The notes beneath the pieces are model-generated. The model was not told the DNA's origin and searched no databases. It was given only the letters and a program-made list of their open reading frames with translations. Shown here one piece after another: positions 44,844 through 53,753 of a stretch of DNA of 64,000 nt; positions within the stretch are counted from its first letter, which is position 1; every line of letters begins with the position of its first letter. The position numbers and the translations under genes are program-made. This stretch comes from Poriferisphaera corsica (GTDB lineage Bacteria > Planctomycetota > Phycisphaerae > Phycisphaerales > Phycisphaeraceae), in contig NZ_CP036425.1 of assembly GCF_007747445.1 (NCBI RefSeq), forward strand, positions 1,472,175 to 1,536,174. The letters run 5' to 3'.

Positions 44844-45914
44844 TTGGATAACGCGAATTTGGATGAACAGCTCATGTCATCTTGTGAAGGCAGTACGTCT
44901 ATTCTGCGCTTACAGCGCAGTTTAGAAAATAGCCTTGGCCTGATATTGGGTGAGGCACTGCAAGAAAAAAACGTGGTCGAGATTTACCGTAGTTCCAACG
45001 GTACGGTCTGGGTGGAAAAACTGGGTTGCGCGCCTGCGTGTGTTGGAACGATGACAGATCATGATGCGGCGAGTGTCGTCTCGTTGGTTGCGTCTGTGAT
45101 GGGAAGAGGCGTGCATGCTGATTCACCGTCGATCTCGGGAACATTGCCGGGCTCGGGTGACCGATTTCAGGGGTTGATGCCGCCGGTGACGACGTCGCCG
45201 GTATTTGTGATTCGTAAACGGGCACATATTGTATTTACGTTGGATGATTATGTTGAGTCTGGGACGCTGGATGTGGGTTGGGCGGCCTATCTGAAACAGG
45301 CGGTTAAGAAGCGCAGCAACATATTGATCGTCGGTGGTACGGGTTCGGGTAAAACAACATTAGTTAATGCACTTCTAAGAGAACTGGCGGACAAAAAGTG
45401 TCGCGTGGTATTGCTTGAGGATACCCGTGAATTGCAATGTCCGGCGGAAGATACGGAATCATTGTTGACGAAGGAGAGCGAGCCGCGCGTGACGATGCAG
45501 CAGCTGGTGCGGATTACGCTGCGCATGAGGCCAGATCGGATCGTGATGGGTGAAGTGCGCGGGCCGGAGGCATTGGATTTACTGAAGGCGTTTAACACGG
45601 GACACCCGGGTGGTATATCGACATTACATGCGAACTCTGCGATGGATGCGATTCATCGTGTTGAGGATTTAGTGGGTGAAGCGCTTGCTGGGGAAGGCGG
45701 TGTGGGACAGGTGCCAAAACGAGCTATTGGATCGGCGATTGACTTGGTTGCGTTTATTGAGCGCGATCGTAGTTCGCCGTCGGGTAGACGGGTGAAGGAA
45801 CTCGTCGAGGTTTGCGGATGGACAGAGCAGGGCGGATATGACCTGCGGTCTTACGCGGCTGATGATTTATTAAACCAAGAAATGTGTGAGGTGCAGTATG
45901 AGCCCCAGACTTAA
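44844..45914 (+). CDS. trbB: VirB11/TrbB-type secretion ATPase
   Basis: A 356-residue hexameric ATPase of type IV secretion. N-domain: ILGEALQEKNVVEIYRS…WVEKLG, as in TrbB. Walker A GGTGSGKTT (residues 164-172, Lys170), Asp box VVLLEDTRELQ, Walker B region RPDRIVMGEVRGPEALDLL, His box GHPGGISTLHANSA. It powers pilus assembly and transfer at the inner membrane. Start TTG at 44844 has AGAGG 10 bases upstream; ATG 44874 is the alternative and removes ten residues only. It is first in the operon and overlaps trbC. Confidence 0.92.
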   Translation: MDNANLDEQLMSSCEGSTSILRLQRSLENSLGLILGEALQEKNVVEIYRSSNGTVWVEKLGCAPACVGTMTDHDAASVVSLVASVMGRGVHADSPSISGTLPGSGDRFQGLMPPVTTSPVFVIRKRAHIVFTLDDYVESGTLDVGWAAYLKQAVKKRSNILIVGGTGSGKTTLVNALLRELADKKCRVVLLEDTRELQCPAEDTESLLTKESEPRVTMQQLVRITLRMRPDRIVMGEVRGPEALDLLKAFNTGHPGGISTLHANSAMDAIHRVEDLVGEALAGEGGVGQVPKRAIGSAIDLVAFIERDRSSPSGRRVKELVEVCGWTEQGGYDLRSYAADDLLNQEMCEVQYEPQT

Positions 45915-46578
45915 AAAGGTTATATGTGCGTGTGGTGTGTTGGGATTGATGTTGGTGCTGTGTTCACCTGCTTTGGCGGGAACTAGTACGGGCATGCCTT
46001 GGGAAGATAAGATGGAAGCGATTCAGAATTTCTTTACTGGGCCGTTTGCGAAGGTCGCTGGCGTGATTGCGATTGTTGTGTTGGGTGTGTCTTTTGCGAT
46101 GGCGGAAGGTGCTGGTGGCACACGTCGCTTGATTGGTGTGTTCTTTGGTTTGGCTTTGGCATTCTCGGCTGTGAGCTGGGGCCTTGATTTCTTAGGCTTT
46201 AAGGATTCAGGATTGGCTGAAGAATATCAGGGGCCGGCTGTTGAGATGCGGATCGATGCGGATGAACAAGGTCAAGCTGCGACGGATGATCAGGTAGTTG
46301 ATGTAGATCAGGCTGGGGAGATTGGTCAGCCGGAAGTAGCAGGACAAACTGATCAACTGGGTCAGGTTGAAGAACCTGTAGTTGATGAGTCGATTGTCGA
46401 CGAACCTGTTGCGGATGAGCTACAGGTGCAAGAATCAGATGCTCAGGATGTACCGCAGCAAGACCATGGTGTGAGGTATGAGGAAGATGATGGTGGTGGT
46501 ACGCGTCTAGAAGTGAACCGGCCAACACCAGCGTATATGGATCAGATCCTGCATCGTTCGGATGCTTCACAGGAATGA
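45898..46578 (+). CDS. trbC: TrbC/VirB2-type pilin with long acidic C-terminal extension
   Basis: A 226-residue protein. The first 115 residues match TrbC/VirB2: a signal peptide ending SPALAG, TGMPWEDKMEAIQNFFTGP, then two hydrophobic helices (AKVAGVIAIVVLGVSFA and RLIGVFFGLALAFSAVSW). It then has about 110 residues rich in Asp, Glu, Gln and Val (VVDESIVDEPVADELQVQ), absent from ordinary TrbC. ATG 45898 overlaps trbB by 17 bases with GAGG upstream. The extension may be removed on maturation, or shield the pilin; this is inference. Confidence 0.85.
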   Translation: MSPRLKKVICACGVLGLMLVLCSPALAGTSTGMPWEDKMEAIQNFFTGPFAKVAGVIAIVVLGVSFAMAEGAGGTRRLIGVFFGLALAFSAVSWGLDFLGFKDSGLAEEYQGPAVEMRIDADEQGQAATDDQVVDVDQAGEIGQPEVAGQTDQLGQVEEPVVDESIVDEPVADELQVQESDAQDVPQQDHGVRYEEDDGGGTRLEVNRPTPAYMDQILHRSDASQE

Positions 46579-46585
46579 GCGTGTT

Positions 46586-46852
46586 ATGGAAAGCGAAATG
46601 CCTAGAAAGTATTACGCGCCGGTGCATCAATCGTTGATTCAGCCGGTGATGATCGCGGGGGTTCCGAGACAATTTGCGTTCATTAATTGGACAACGGCTA
46701 TGGCGATCTCATTTGGGATGCACATGCCTTGGATCGGACTTCCGCTTGGGCTAGTGTTGCACATTGTTGTGGCGAGGATAACGAAGAATGATGTGGACTG
46801 GATGACGATATTGATGCGTTATCTGCGTCAGCCGATACGATTGGAAACTTAA
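46586..46852 (+). CDS. trbD: TrbD/VirB3-type membrane protein
   Basis: An 88-residue protein with two adjacent membrane segments (INWTTAMAISFGM and WIGLPLGLVLHIVVA) preceded by YYAPVHQSLIQPVMIAGVPR, the VirB3/TrbD pattern. It links pilin handling to the VirB4 ATPase. ATG 46598 has GGAAAG 6 bases before it and is an alternative start. It lies between the pilin and the VirB4 genes in the canonical order. Confidence 0.85.
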   Translation: MESEMPRKYYAPVHQSLIQPVMIAGVPRQFAFINWTTAMAISFGMHMPWIGLPLGLVLHIVVARITKNDVDWMTILMRYLRQPIRLET

Positions 46853-46873
46853 TCCTGTGTGATGGAGCGAAGT

Positions 46874-49384
46874 ATGTTTGATCTACGCCCTTATCAGAAT
46901 AAGCAAAGAGTTCTGGCGGATTGGCTGCCGTGGGGGATGATGTTGGATGAGCAGACGATCGTGAATAAAGATGGCAGTTACACGACTGTGATCGAATTCA
47001 AAGGGCCTGATGGTGGGAGTGAAACAGCGACGATGCTGACAAACTTTCGTGAGCAGTTTAATAATATATTTCAACGCTTTGGTGATCGTTGGTGTGTTCA
47101 GGTTGAGGCGAAACGACAGGCATACAAACCAGAAGTTATTGATTTACCGAAAGATGCGCCGAAGGCGGCGATGTATATTGAAGATGATCGACTGAACATT
47201 TTTGGTAACGGTGAGTATTTTATTACGCGGTGTTATTTGGTTTTATCGTATTTGCCGCCAGAGGATAGTCATCGGAAAGTTGCGGATCTATTTATTGAGT
47301 ATCCGTCTGATCAAGATAAACCAAATCCTCAATCACCACCACTCGCTACTTATAAAAAAGTTATTGGCGAAACGGTAAGTTTACTGGGCGGCGTTGTCAA
47401 AGAAGTAAATGTTCTGAAAAATGAGACGTTGTTAACGTTTTTGCATAGCGCGATTAGCTCGCGATCACATCGTATTGCGGTGCCTGATTGTCCGATTGAC
47501 ATTGCGGAAAAATTAACGGATTCACCGCTGGATATAGGGTTGGGATTACGTTTGGGTGGACAGCATGTGTCGATGATTGGTGTTCGTAATTGGGTGAATG
47601 CAACTGAGCCGAATATGTTGGATTCACTGTTTTTGCTGCCGTTTGAATTTAGGTGGTGTATTCGATTTTTGCCGATGTCGAGGCAAATGGCTCATAGTCA
47701 TGTTACGAAATTGAAGCGGCATTGGTTTAGTAAGCGGAAAAATCTGTTTACAATGATTAAAGAGATGGCGTCCAAGGAAGAGAGTCAATTGGAAGATCCG
47801 GATGCGCGAGTGAAGGCGGATGATGCTGACCATGCATTGGCGATGATTGGAAGTGATGAGGCGAGTTTCGGGTATACGACGATGGCGTTTTGTGTATGGG
47901 ATTCAACAGAAGAGGCTGCGGAATCAAAGGCGAATATGCTGCGTGAAGCGACGGATCGAAGTGGTTGGGTGACACAGATTGAAACGACGAATGCGTTTGA
48001 TGCATGGTTGGGAACGATACCGGGCCATGCGTATGCGAATGTGAGACGGCCGATTACGAGCTCGCATAATTTCTGTGATGTTTCTCCGTTGATGATGCAA
48101 TGCTCGGGTGAGCAGTGGTGTGATCATTTGGATGCGCCGGCATTGATGCAGTGTGCAACGGGTGCGTCGACGACACCGTATTGGTTGAATATTTTTCCTG
48201 GAGGTACGGATGTTGGTCACACGATGATTGCTGGCCCGACGGGTGCGGGTAAATCGACGTTGTTAAATTTGATGGCAGCGCAGTGGATGCGATATGAGGG
48301 GGCGCAAGTCTATATTTTTGATAAGGGCGGGTCTGCGCGCGTAATGACATATGCAATGGGAGGACAATTCTACGATCTGGGTGAAAAGGAGTCGGCCTTG
48401 CAATTGCAGCCGCTGCGTGAGTTAGATAGCAAGTTGGATCGGACGAGAGCATTTCAATGGGTGATAGATGTTTTAACGCGTGAGAATGTGCCGTTGAGTG
48501 TGTCGGATAAGGAACATATTCTTGAGAAGGTAGATCAGCTTGCTTCGAGGCCTAAGGATGAACGCACGATCAGCTTATTGATTGGATATTTGCAGTTTCA
48601 GCATTTGAAACAGGGGTTGTATAACTATTCGGCTGAGGGTGCGTATGGGCATTTATTCGATGGAGATTGTGATCCACTGGGTAGCAACCGTTGGCAAGCA
48701 TTTGAGTTGGAGGGTGTTTACCGGATGGGATTGGCGCTGCCGGGCGTGCTTTCATATTTGTTTAATCGACTGGAAGATCGGTTTGCATCGGCGAGAGATG
48801 TGGAAGAAGGGATGGATAAGAACGGTACGCCAACAACGAAGCCTACATTGCTGATATTGGATGAAGCGTGGTTGTTTATCGGCAATGATATGTTTAGGGG
48901 ACAGATTCGTGATTGGTTGAAGACGCTACGGAAACGAAATGTGGCGGTGGTGTTTGCTACCCAATCGCTGGCTGATATCGAGTCTTCTTCAATTGCGGCA
49001 ACTATTTTAGAAAGTTGTATGACGCGGATTCTGTTACCTAATCCAACTGCAGCTGAGCGGCATATGCGTAGATTGTATGAGGAATTATTGGGTCTGAATA
49101 CAGAAGAAATGGACAAGCTGAGCGTTGCTGTAGCCAAGCATAATTATTATGTAATTTCTGATGTTGGACGGCGGATGGTGAGTTTAGCGCTATCGAACAA
49201 GCAATTAGATCTGGTGGGGGCATCGCAGCCCGCTCAGCAAAGGTTGGCTGAGAGTATATTTAGTGAATACCCGGATGATTTCTTGAAGCATTATCTAAGT
49301 GCTATTCAGCGCGAGAAAGCGTTAGAGCAGGTTAAGGAACATGAAACAAAAATAGAGATATTTAGAAAGGGAGCGTCGCGATGA
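46874..49384 (+). CDS. trbE: VirB4/TrbE-type secretion ATPase
   Basis: An 836-residue AAA+ ATPase required for pilus biogenesis. Walker A GPTGAGKST (Lys460), Walker B LLILDEAWLF (Asp663, Glu664), and downstream KRNVAVVFATQSLADIESS as in CagE/TrbE/VirB. The N-terminal DLRPYQNKQRVLADWLPW is typical of TrbE. ATG 46874 follows GGAG by 6 bases; the GTG at 46859 is less likely. Its TGA overlaps the next ATG by 4 bases (49381-49384). Confidence 0.93.
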   Translation: MFDLRPYQNKQRVLADWLPWGMMLDEQTIVNKDGSYTTVIEFKGPDGGSETATMLTNFREQFNNIFQRFGDRWCVQVEAKRQAYKPEVIDLPKDAPKAAMYIEDDRLNIFGNGEYFITRCYLVLSYLPPEDSHRKVADLFIEYPSDQDKPNPQSPPLATYKKVIGETVSLLGGVVKEVNVLKNETLLTFLHSAISSRSHRIAVPDCPIDIAEKLTDSPLDIGLGLRLGGQHVSMIGVRNWVNATEPNMLDSLFLLPFEFRWCIRFLPMSRQMAHSHVTKLKRHWFSKRKNLFTMIKEMASKEESQLEDPDARVKADDADHALAMIGSDEASFGYTTMAFCVWDSTEEAAESKANMLREATDRSGWVTQIETTNAFDAWLGTIPGHAYANVRRPITSSHNFCDVSPLMMQCSGEQWCDHLDAPALMQCATGASTTPYWLNIFPGGTDVGHTMIAGPTGAGKSTLLNLMAAQWMRYEGAQVYIFDKGGSARVMTYAMGGQFYDLGEKESALQLQPLRELDSKLDRTRAFQWVIDVLTRENVPLSVSDKEHILEKVDQLASRPKDERTISLLIGYLQFQHLKQGLYNYSAEGAYGHLFDGDCDPLGSNRWQAFELEGVYRMGLALPGVLSYLFNRLEDRFASARDVEEGMDKNGTPTTKPTLLILDEAWLFIGNDMFRGQIRDWLKTLRKRNVAVVFATQSLADIESSSIAATILESCMTRILLPNPTAAERHMRRLYEELLGLNTEEMDKLSVAVAKHNYYVISDVGRRMVSLALSNKQLDLVGASQPAQQRLAESIFSEYPDDFLKHYLSAIQREKALEQVKEHETKIEIFRKGASR

Positions 49385-50073
49385 AACAACAATTATCTTA
49401 TAAAATCAGGGTTTACGTAATAGTTTTAGTATCGATCACAACGATTATGGCAAATAAATCTTTTGGTCAATTCCAATCGCCAATTATACATGACCCGACT
49501 AATGGAATTCAGTTGATTGAATCAGTGCGAGATTCAATACAGAAGGCGGTGCAAATGATTAAGCAGATTGATCAGATGGCTAAGACATTAAAGGGTCTTG
49601 CTAACTTAAAGATGCCGGGGATTGGCGATGGGTTTGGTGATGTGAATTCGGCGTTGAAGCAGGTTGCAGATCAAGAAGAAGGTTTGGATAACTATCCTGT
49701 GAAATTCGATGGCCAGATTACAGTCGAACAGATGATTGATTTGGATCAGCAGGCAGCAAAGGCAGTTCGCGATTTTGCGGATAAGGTGAAATCAGCGGCG
49801 GAGAAAATTGAGCAGGATCGGAAGGCGGTATCTGATCGAATTAGCAGCATTATTGGTGGTAGTAATGCTGCAGAGGGTGAAACGAGTGCATTTCAGGCGC
49901 ATAACCATTTGTTATCGGTTATGTCTGTAGAGCAGGGTAAATTATCAGCTTTGCGATCACTGCGAGCGCGGCTAAGAGAAGAATCGCAAGCAAGGGATCA
50001 ATCTCGGGAGTCATTGAAAGAAAAATATCGTGAACAGGCTATTGAGTCAACCAAGGTGCTAACAGGTGAATAG
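49381..50073 (+). CDS. TrbJ/VirB5-like protein, copy 1
   Basis: A 230-residue exported protein (signal peptide ending NKSFGQ). The mature part is nearly all helical and coiled, with IQLIESVRDSIQKAVQMIKQIDQMAKTLKGL, as in TrbJ/VirB5 pilus-tip proteins, and ends ESTKVLTGE. It is translationally coupled to trbE. The next gene is a paralogue with the same ending. Sequence conservation in VirB5 is low, so the call rests on helical pattern, signal peptide and position. Confidence 0.78.
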   Translation: MKQQLSYKIRVYVIVLVSITTIMANKSFGQFQSPIIHDPTNGIQLIESVRDSIQKAVQMIKQIDQMAKTLKGLANLKMPGIGDGFGDVNSALKQVADQEEGLDNYPVKFDGQITVEQMIDLDQQAAKAVRDFADKVKSAAEKIEQDRKAVSDRISSIIGGSNAAEGETSAFQAHNHLLSVMSVEQGKLSALRSLRARLREESQARDQSRESLKEKYREQAIESTKVLTGE

Positions 50074-50114
50074 TAGGTCTTATGTTCCATAGAGCATTGA
50101 AGAAAGGTTCTGTG

Positions 50115-50792
50115 ATGAAAAAGCAAATGATAAAAGTTGTGGTTATGGTTGTGGTAACTACAGGGAGTTTGATAGTGATACCAGAAGCGAAGGCTCAAAC
50201 ACCTGTCCTTGATCCGATTAATCTAACACAAAATATCATTTTGGTTACTAAGAAAATTGAGGAACTACAGAAGATGGCTCAGCAAATCAAGATGTACGAG
50301 GAACAGATTAGAAAGTGGTCGTTTTCTGATGTTTTTAACACGCTCAAACGTATGGGGTCGTTGACGGATCAGATTAATGACAACCAAAAACGGTTAGATG
50401 ATTCACTGGGTAAGTTACCTGATGAGTGGAATCATGTTGATTTGGGTGAGCTGAAAAAATTTAAGGATGAAAGACGGGATGCAAATCGGGAACGTACGAG
50501 AAACATACTTAAAACGCAAAATGTTGTGAAAGAGAATGCGGACAAAATCAAGGGTCAGATCGAAACATATGTGAGTAAATCGAATGGTGCATCTGGTCCA
50601 TTGTCAGCGATTCAGGCAGGGAATGAAATGTTGGCTGCGACAATTGCACAGATTCAGGATATGCAGGCCATTGAGATTGCGAATTTGCAGACGGAGATTG
50701 AAAAGGCAGCAGAAAAGCAATCAAAAGAGGCGTGGGATCAAGCGTATGGCAAAGTTGCTGCGGAATCAGACAAAGTGTTAACAGGTGAATGA
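50115..50792 (+). CDS. TrbJ/VirB5-like protein, copy 2
   Basis: A 225-residue exported helical protein; signal peptide ends EAKAQT. It contains ITKKIEELQKMAQQ-like heptads and IQAGNEMLAATIAQIQDMQAIE, a TrbJ hallmark region, and ends ESDKVLTGE, almost identical to the preceding gene's end. ATG 50115 with AAGG at 8 bases is preferred over 50082. A tandem duplicate, so one may be the tip adhesin and the other a structural or surface-exclusion variant (inference). Confidence 0.8.
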   Translation: MKKQMIKVVVMVVVTTGSLIVIPEAKAQTPVLDPINLTQNIILVTKKIEELQKMAQQIKMYEEQIRKWSFSDVFNTLKRMGSLTDQINDNQKRLDDSLGKLPDEWNHVDLGELKKFKDERRDANRERTRNILKTQNVVKENADKIKGQIETYVSKSNGASGPLSAIQAGNEMLAATIAQIQDMQAIEIANLQTEIEKAAEKQSKEAWDQAYGKVAAESDKVLTGE

Positions 50793-50839
50793 TTTGTACT
50801 ATCGTTGCTGAGAATGAAGGATTAATGAAAGGGTGAACA

Positions 50840-51883
50840 ATGTTGTTTGAGATCGCCCAAAATGGGGATGTTGGAAGTTTGATTACAAGCTTCTATAGCA
50901 CAGTCGAGCAAGCAATCAACAATGGTACGCAGAACTTGATTGGCGATGTGACGTATGTGTTTAACTTTCTGCTTGTATTGACGATAGTATGGACGGGGAT
51001 TATGTGGGCTGTGAGTGAGAGCCCGATTGCACCTTCGATTATTAGACGATTGGCGTTTATTAGTATCTTAATGTTCTTTATTAATAATTGGGTGGATTGT
51101 GTAGATGCAATCCGACTTACTTTTGAGCAGTTTGGGCTAAGGGTAGATAGTACGAATTCGGATTTGGTGACGCAGCTGTTTAATGAACCGGGCAAGATTA
51201 TGGGGTTTGGTGCAAAGACGGCTCAGCCGATTTTGGTTCACATCAATATGGTAGGTTTTTCTCAAACACATATGCAGATCATGATGGCGTTTACGTATTT
51301 TATGATATTAGGATTTTGGGCGGCGCTTAGTTTTGTTGTGTTGTTGAATTTGGTGATCTTTAAGATTGGCGGAGTGATTGCATATGTACTGTTGCCGTTT
51401 GCGATGTTTGATAAGACGTCATTTTTGGCAGAGCGGCCGATTTCTTGGGTATTCTCTGCAGGAACTCGAATTATGGCGTACGCAATGACATTGGGAATTT
51501 CGGTTTCGTTTATGCAAGACAGCATTCCGAAGTTGGATCCTAATACATTGCAGATTGGACAAGCGATTGAATTATTGATTATTTCGGGTTTATTAGGTGT
51601 ATTTGTTATTTTCTGCGGCAAGATTGCATCGAATATTGGTGGTGGTATCGCGTCGTTAGGGTTGCGTGATACAGAAGCAACGAAGCGTGCTAGTACAACA
51701 AGAGAGATTCAAGTCAGAACACCACTGCAGCCTGTTGTGTATACAGGGAGACACGATACGACAGCTCTTATAGAGGATAAGGGTACTTTGATTGAAGGGT
51801 ACGTGAGCAAGCATCGAGCTGCGAGTAATCGTTATGAACGGCAACGCGAGTTAGCTGTGCTTGCGAAGCGGTATCGGCATTAA
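50840..51883 (+). CDS. trbL: TrbL/VirB6-type polytopic membrane protein
   Basis: A 347-residue inner-membrane protein with about six spans (NFLLVLTIVWTGIMWAV, FISILMFFINNW, MMAFTYFMILGFWAALSFVVLLNLVIF, ELLIISGLLGVFVIFCG). The conserved GGVIAYVLLPFAMF lies in the core. A basic, cytoplasmic-looking tail of about 75 residues follows. It sits in the TrbL position after the trbJ-like genes and forms the translocation channel base. Confidence 0.88.
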   Translation: MLFEIAQNGDVGSLITSFYSTVEQAINNGTQNLIGDVTYVFNFLLVLTIVWTGIMWAVSESPIAPSIIRRLAFISILMFFINNWVDCVDAIRLTFEQFGLRVDSTNSDLVTQLFNEPGKIMGFGAKTAQPILVHINMVGFSQTHMQIMMAFTYFMILGFWAALSFVVLLNLVIFKIGGVIAYVLLPFAMFDKTSFLAERPISWVFSAGTRIMAYAMTLGISVSFMQDSIPKLDPNTLQIGQAIELLIISGLLGVFVIFCGKIASNIGGGIASLGLRDTEATKRASTTREIQVRTPLQPVVYTGRHDTTALIEDKGTLIEGYVSKHRAASNRYERQRELAVLAKRYRH

Positions 51884-51928
51884 ATGGTGTCCTCAGATAG
51901 CTGGGTATGACCAGGGAAGAGGAATATT

Positions 51929-52633
51929 ATGAATAAAACAACACAGAGTTTTGGATCGAATGGGCTACCGGTTGAACTTGATACACCATTTGCTAAGGCA
52001 AAGGCGAAATGGGATGAGCGTCTTGGTATGGCGTTATCGAATAATCGTCTTTTACGGTTGATTGCAATCGGCTCGACATCTTTATGCGGGATTCTTGCGA
52101 TAGGCTTGATTTTTGTTTGCAGTAACAAACAGGTGGAAATGTTTGTTGTTGAGATTGACGGCAACAAAGCGCAGACGATTGGTGTGGAGTTGTCGGGGCG
52201 GCGTTATACGCCAACGAATTCTGCAACGGGGTATTTTGTTGCAGAGGCTGTAAAGCTTTCAAGATCAAGGCCGACGGATAAGGTTGTATTAGCTGAGAAC
52301 TGGAAGCGGCTTTACAAATTTATTCGTGGAGATGCAAAGCCTCGGATGGACGAGTATGCAAGGGAAGCGAATGGGATGCGGGCTAAAGATATTGCGAAAC
52401 AAGTTGAAGTCGAATCCGTTTTGCAGCGCAGCGATGATTCGTATCAGGTGCGTTGGAAAGAAAAAATCTATACATCGGGTAAGCTGACTGGGCAAGATAA
52501 TTGGACGGGTTTGTTCACGGTTGTTCATCAAGCACCGAAAGACAAGAAATCCATACTAGATAATCCAGTTGGTCTATATATAACTAATTTTGAATGGAGT
52601 CGAGATTTCTCGAATCCTATGGCAAATAGCTAG
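51929..52633 (+). CDS. trbF: TrbF/VirB8-type assembly factor
   Basis: A 234-residue bitopic protein: cytoplasmic N-terminus with AKAKWDERLGMALSNNRLLR, one membrane span (about 45-67), and a periplasmic NTF2-like domain (MFVVEIDGNKAQTIG, YFVAEAVKLSRSRP, QVRWKEKIYTSG). It nucleates assembly of the core complex with VirB9 and VirB10, encoded next. Standard ATG with AGAGGAAT-like site before it. Confidence 0.88.
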   Translation: MNKTTQSFGSNGLPVELDTPFAKAKAKWDERLGMALSNNRLLRLIAIGSTSLCGILAIGLIFVCSNKQVEMFVVEIDGNKAQTIGVELSGRRYTPTNSATGYFVAEAVKLSRSRPTDKVVLAENWKRLYKFIRGDAKPRMDEYAREANGMRAKDIAKQVEVESVLQRSDDSYQVRWKEKIYTSGKLTGQDNWTGLFTVVHQAPKDKKSILDNPVGLYITNFEWSRDFSNPMANS

Positions 52634-52650
52634 AATTTAAGGGGTTTAAG

Positions 52651-53736
52651 ATGCGTAACAAAATAACTATGCCCACATTATTATTTGTTTCGGCAGTGAT
52701 GATGCTGTCGGGATGTCGAACGGAGAATATTCAAGCAAAAAAGGAGCTGACGCGTCCAACGAGTCCAGATCTCGAAAAAGTGATTGAGCTTGAAGTGGCA
52801 AGACGGGTTTCAGATCGTGAGGTAATGAATAGAGATTTACCGGAGATTACATTGCCCGCGCCACAGCTTGTTCCTTTGCCAGAACCATTAGCTAAATCAG
52901 GAATGAGTCAAGGACCATCGGGGAATGGTCTGGATGGAATGCTTCAGGATTTGGGTGTTGCAAACAAGGAAGCAACACGCAAACCAGCACCTGAGGGATT
53001 TGTGAATGCGATTCAGTATTATGATTACGCTCCAGGTGTAAGATATAACGTTGTTGGCGCGGTTGGCTATGTCACAGCCATTGAGCTTGAACGCGGTGAA
53101 GAGATAGTGTCGTGGAGTGCTGGTAATACGCAGGATTTCGCAACAGAAACAACATCTTCGGGTATTGGCGGCAATATCAAACAATTGCTTCTAGTGAAGC
53201 CGACGAAGCCGCATATGACAACAAATTTTGTGATTACAACATCAAGGCGTGTGTATTTTATTGATATGTATGCTAATAGTTCTTCTAACTATCAATCTGC
53301 AATTGCATGGAATTACCCTTTATCTAGATTAGTACAGCATGTTAAACGTGTTGATGGACGAGAAGATGTGACGGGAAGTATCGTTTCAGGGAAATTCGAT
53401 CTGGATAATCTTAATTTCGATTACAAATTGTATTATCAGGAACGCGGATCTGATGGTAAGAAAAAGGATGCGGTGGCACCATATTGGGCCCCATTGCGTG
53501 TATTTGATGATGGTGCAAAAACTTATATACAGTTCCCAAGTTCGGCTCGCTATATGGAACTGCCACCATTATTTGTGCTTCCTACACCTGACAGCGAAGA
53601 AGCGCAGGTCGTGAATTACCGTAAAGAAGGTAATTACTATGTTGTGGATCGGTTACTCGGCGTTGCGGAGTTACGCTTGGGTGAAGCACCACAGACGATC
53701 GTCAAAGTTATTCGTGAGCATCAACTGAACTCATAA
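52651..53736 (+). CDS. trbG: TrbG/VirB9-type core protein with its own lipobox
   Basis: A 361-residue core-complex protein. Residues from about 120 show the VirB9 fold (YAPGVRYNVVGAVGYVTAIELERGEEI, KQLLLVKPTKPHMTTNFVITTSRRVYFIDM, VFDDGAKTYIQFP). The signal peptide ends VMMLSGC, a lipobox, so this VirB9 homologue is predicted to be lipid anchored. No separate VirB7/TrbH lipoprotein gene lies in the cluster. About 90 residues of Pro/Leu-rich linker separate the anchor from the fold. Confidence 0.88.
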   Translation: MRNKITMPTLLFVSAVMMLSGCRTENIQAKKELTRPTSPDLEKVIELEVARRVSDREVMNRDLPEITLPAPQLVPLPEPLAKSGMSQGPSGNGLDGMLQDLGVANKEATRKPAPEGFVNAIQYYDYAPGVRYNVVGAVGYVTAIELERGEEIVSWSAGNTQDFATETTSSGIGGNIKQLLLVKPTKPHMTTNFVITTSRRVYFIDMYANSSSNYQSAIAWNYPLSRLVQHVKRVDGREDVTGSIVSGKFDLDNLNFDYKLYYQERGSDGKKKDAVAPYWAPLRVFDDGAKTYIQFPSSARYMELPPLFVLPTPDSEEAQVVNYRKEGNYYVVDRLLGVAELRLGEAPQTIVKVIREHQLNS

Positions 53737-53753
53737 ATGAAAGGTTGTCCGTC

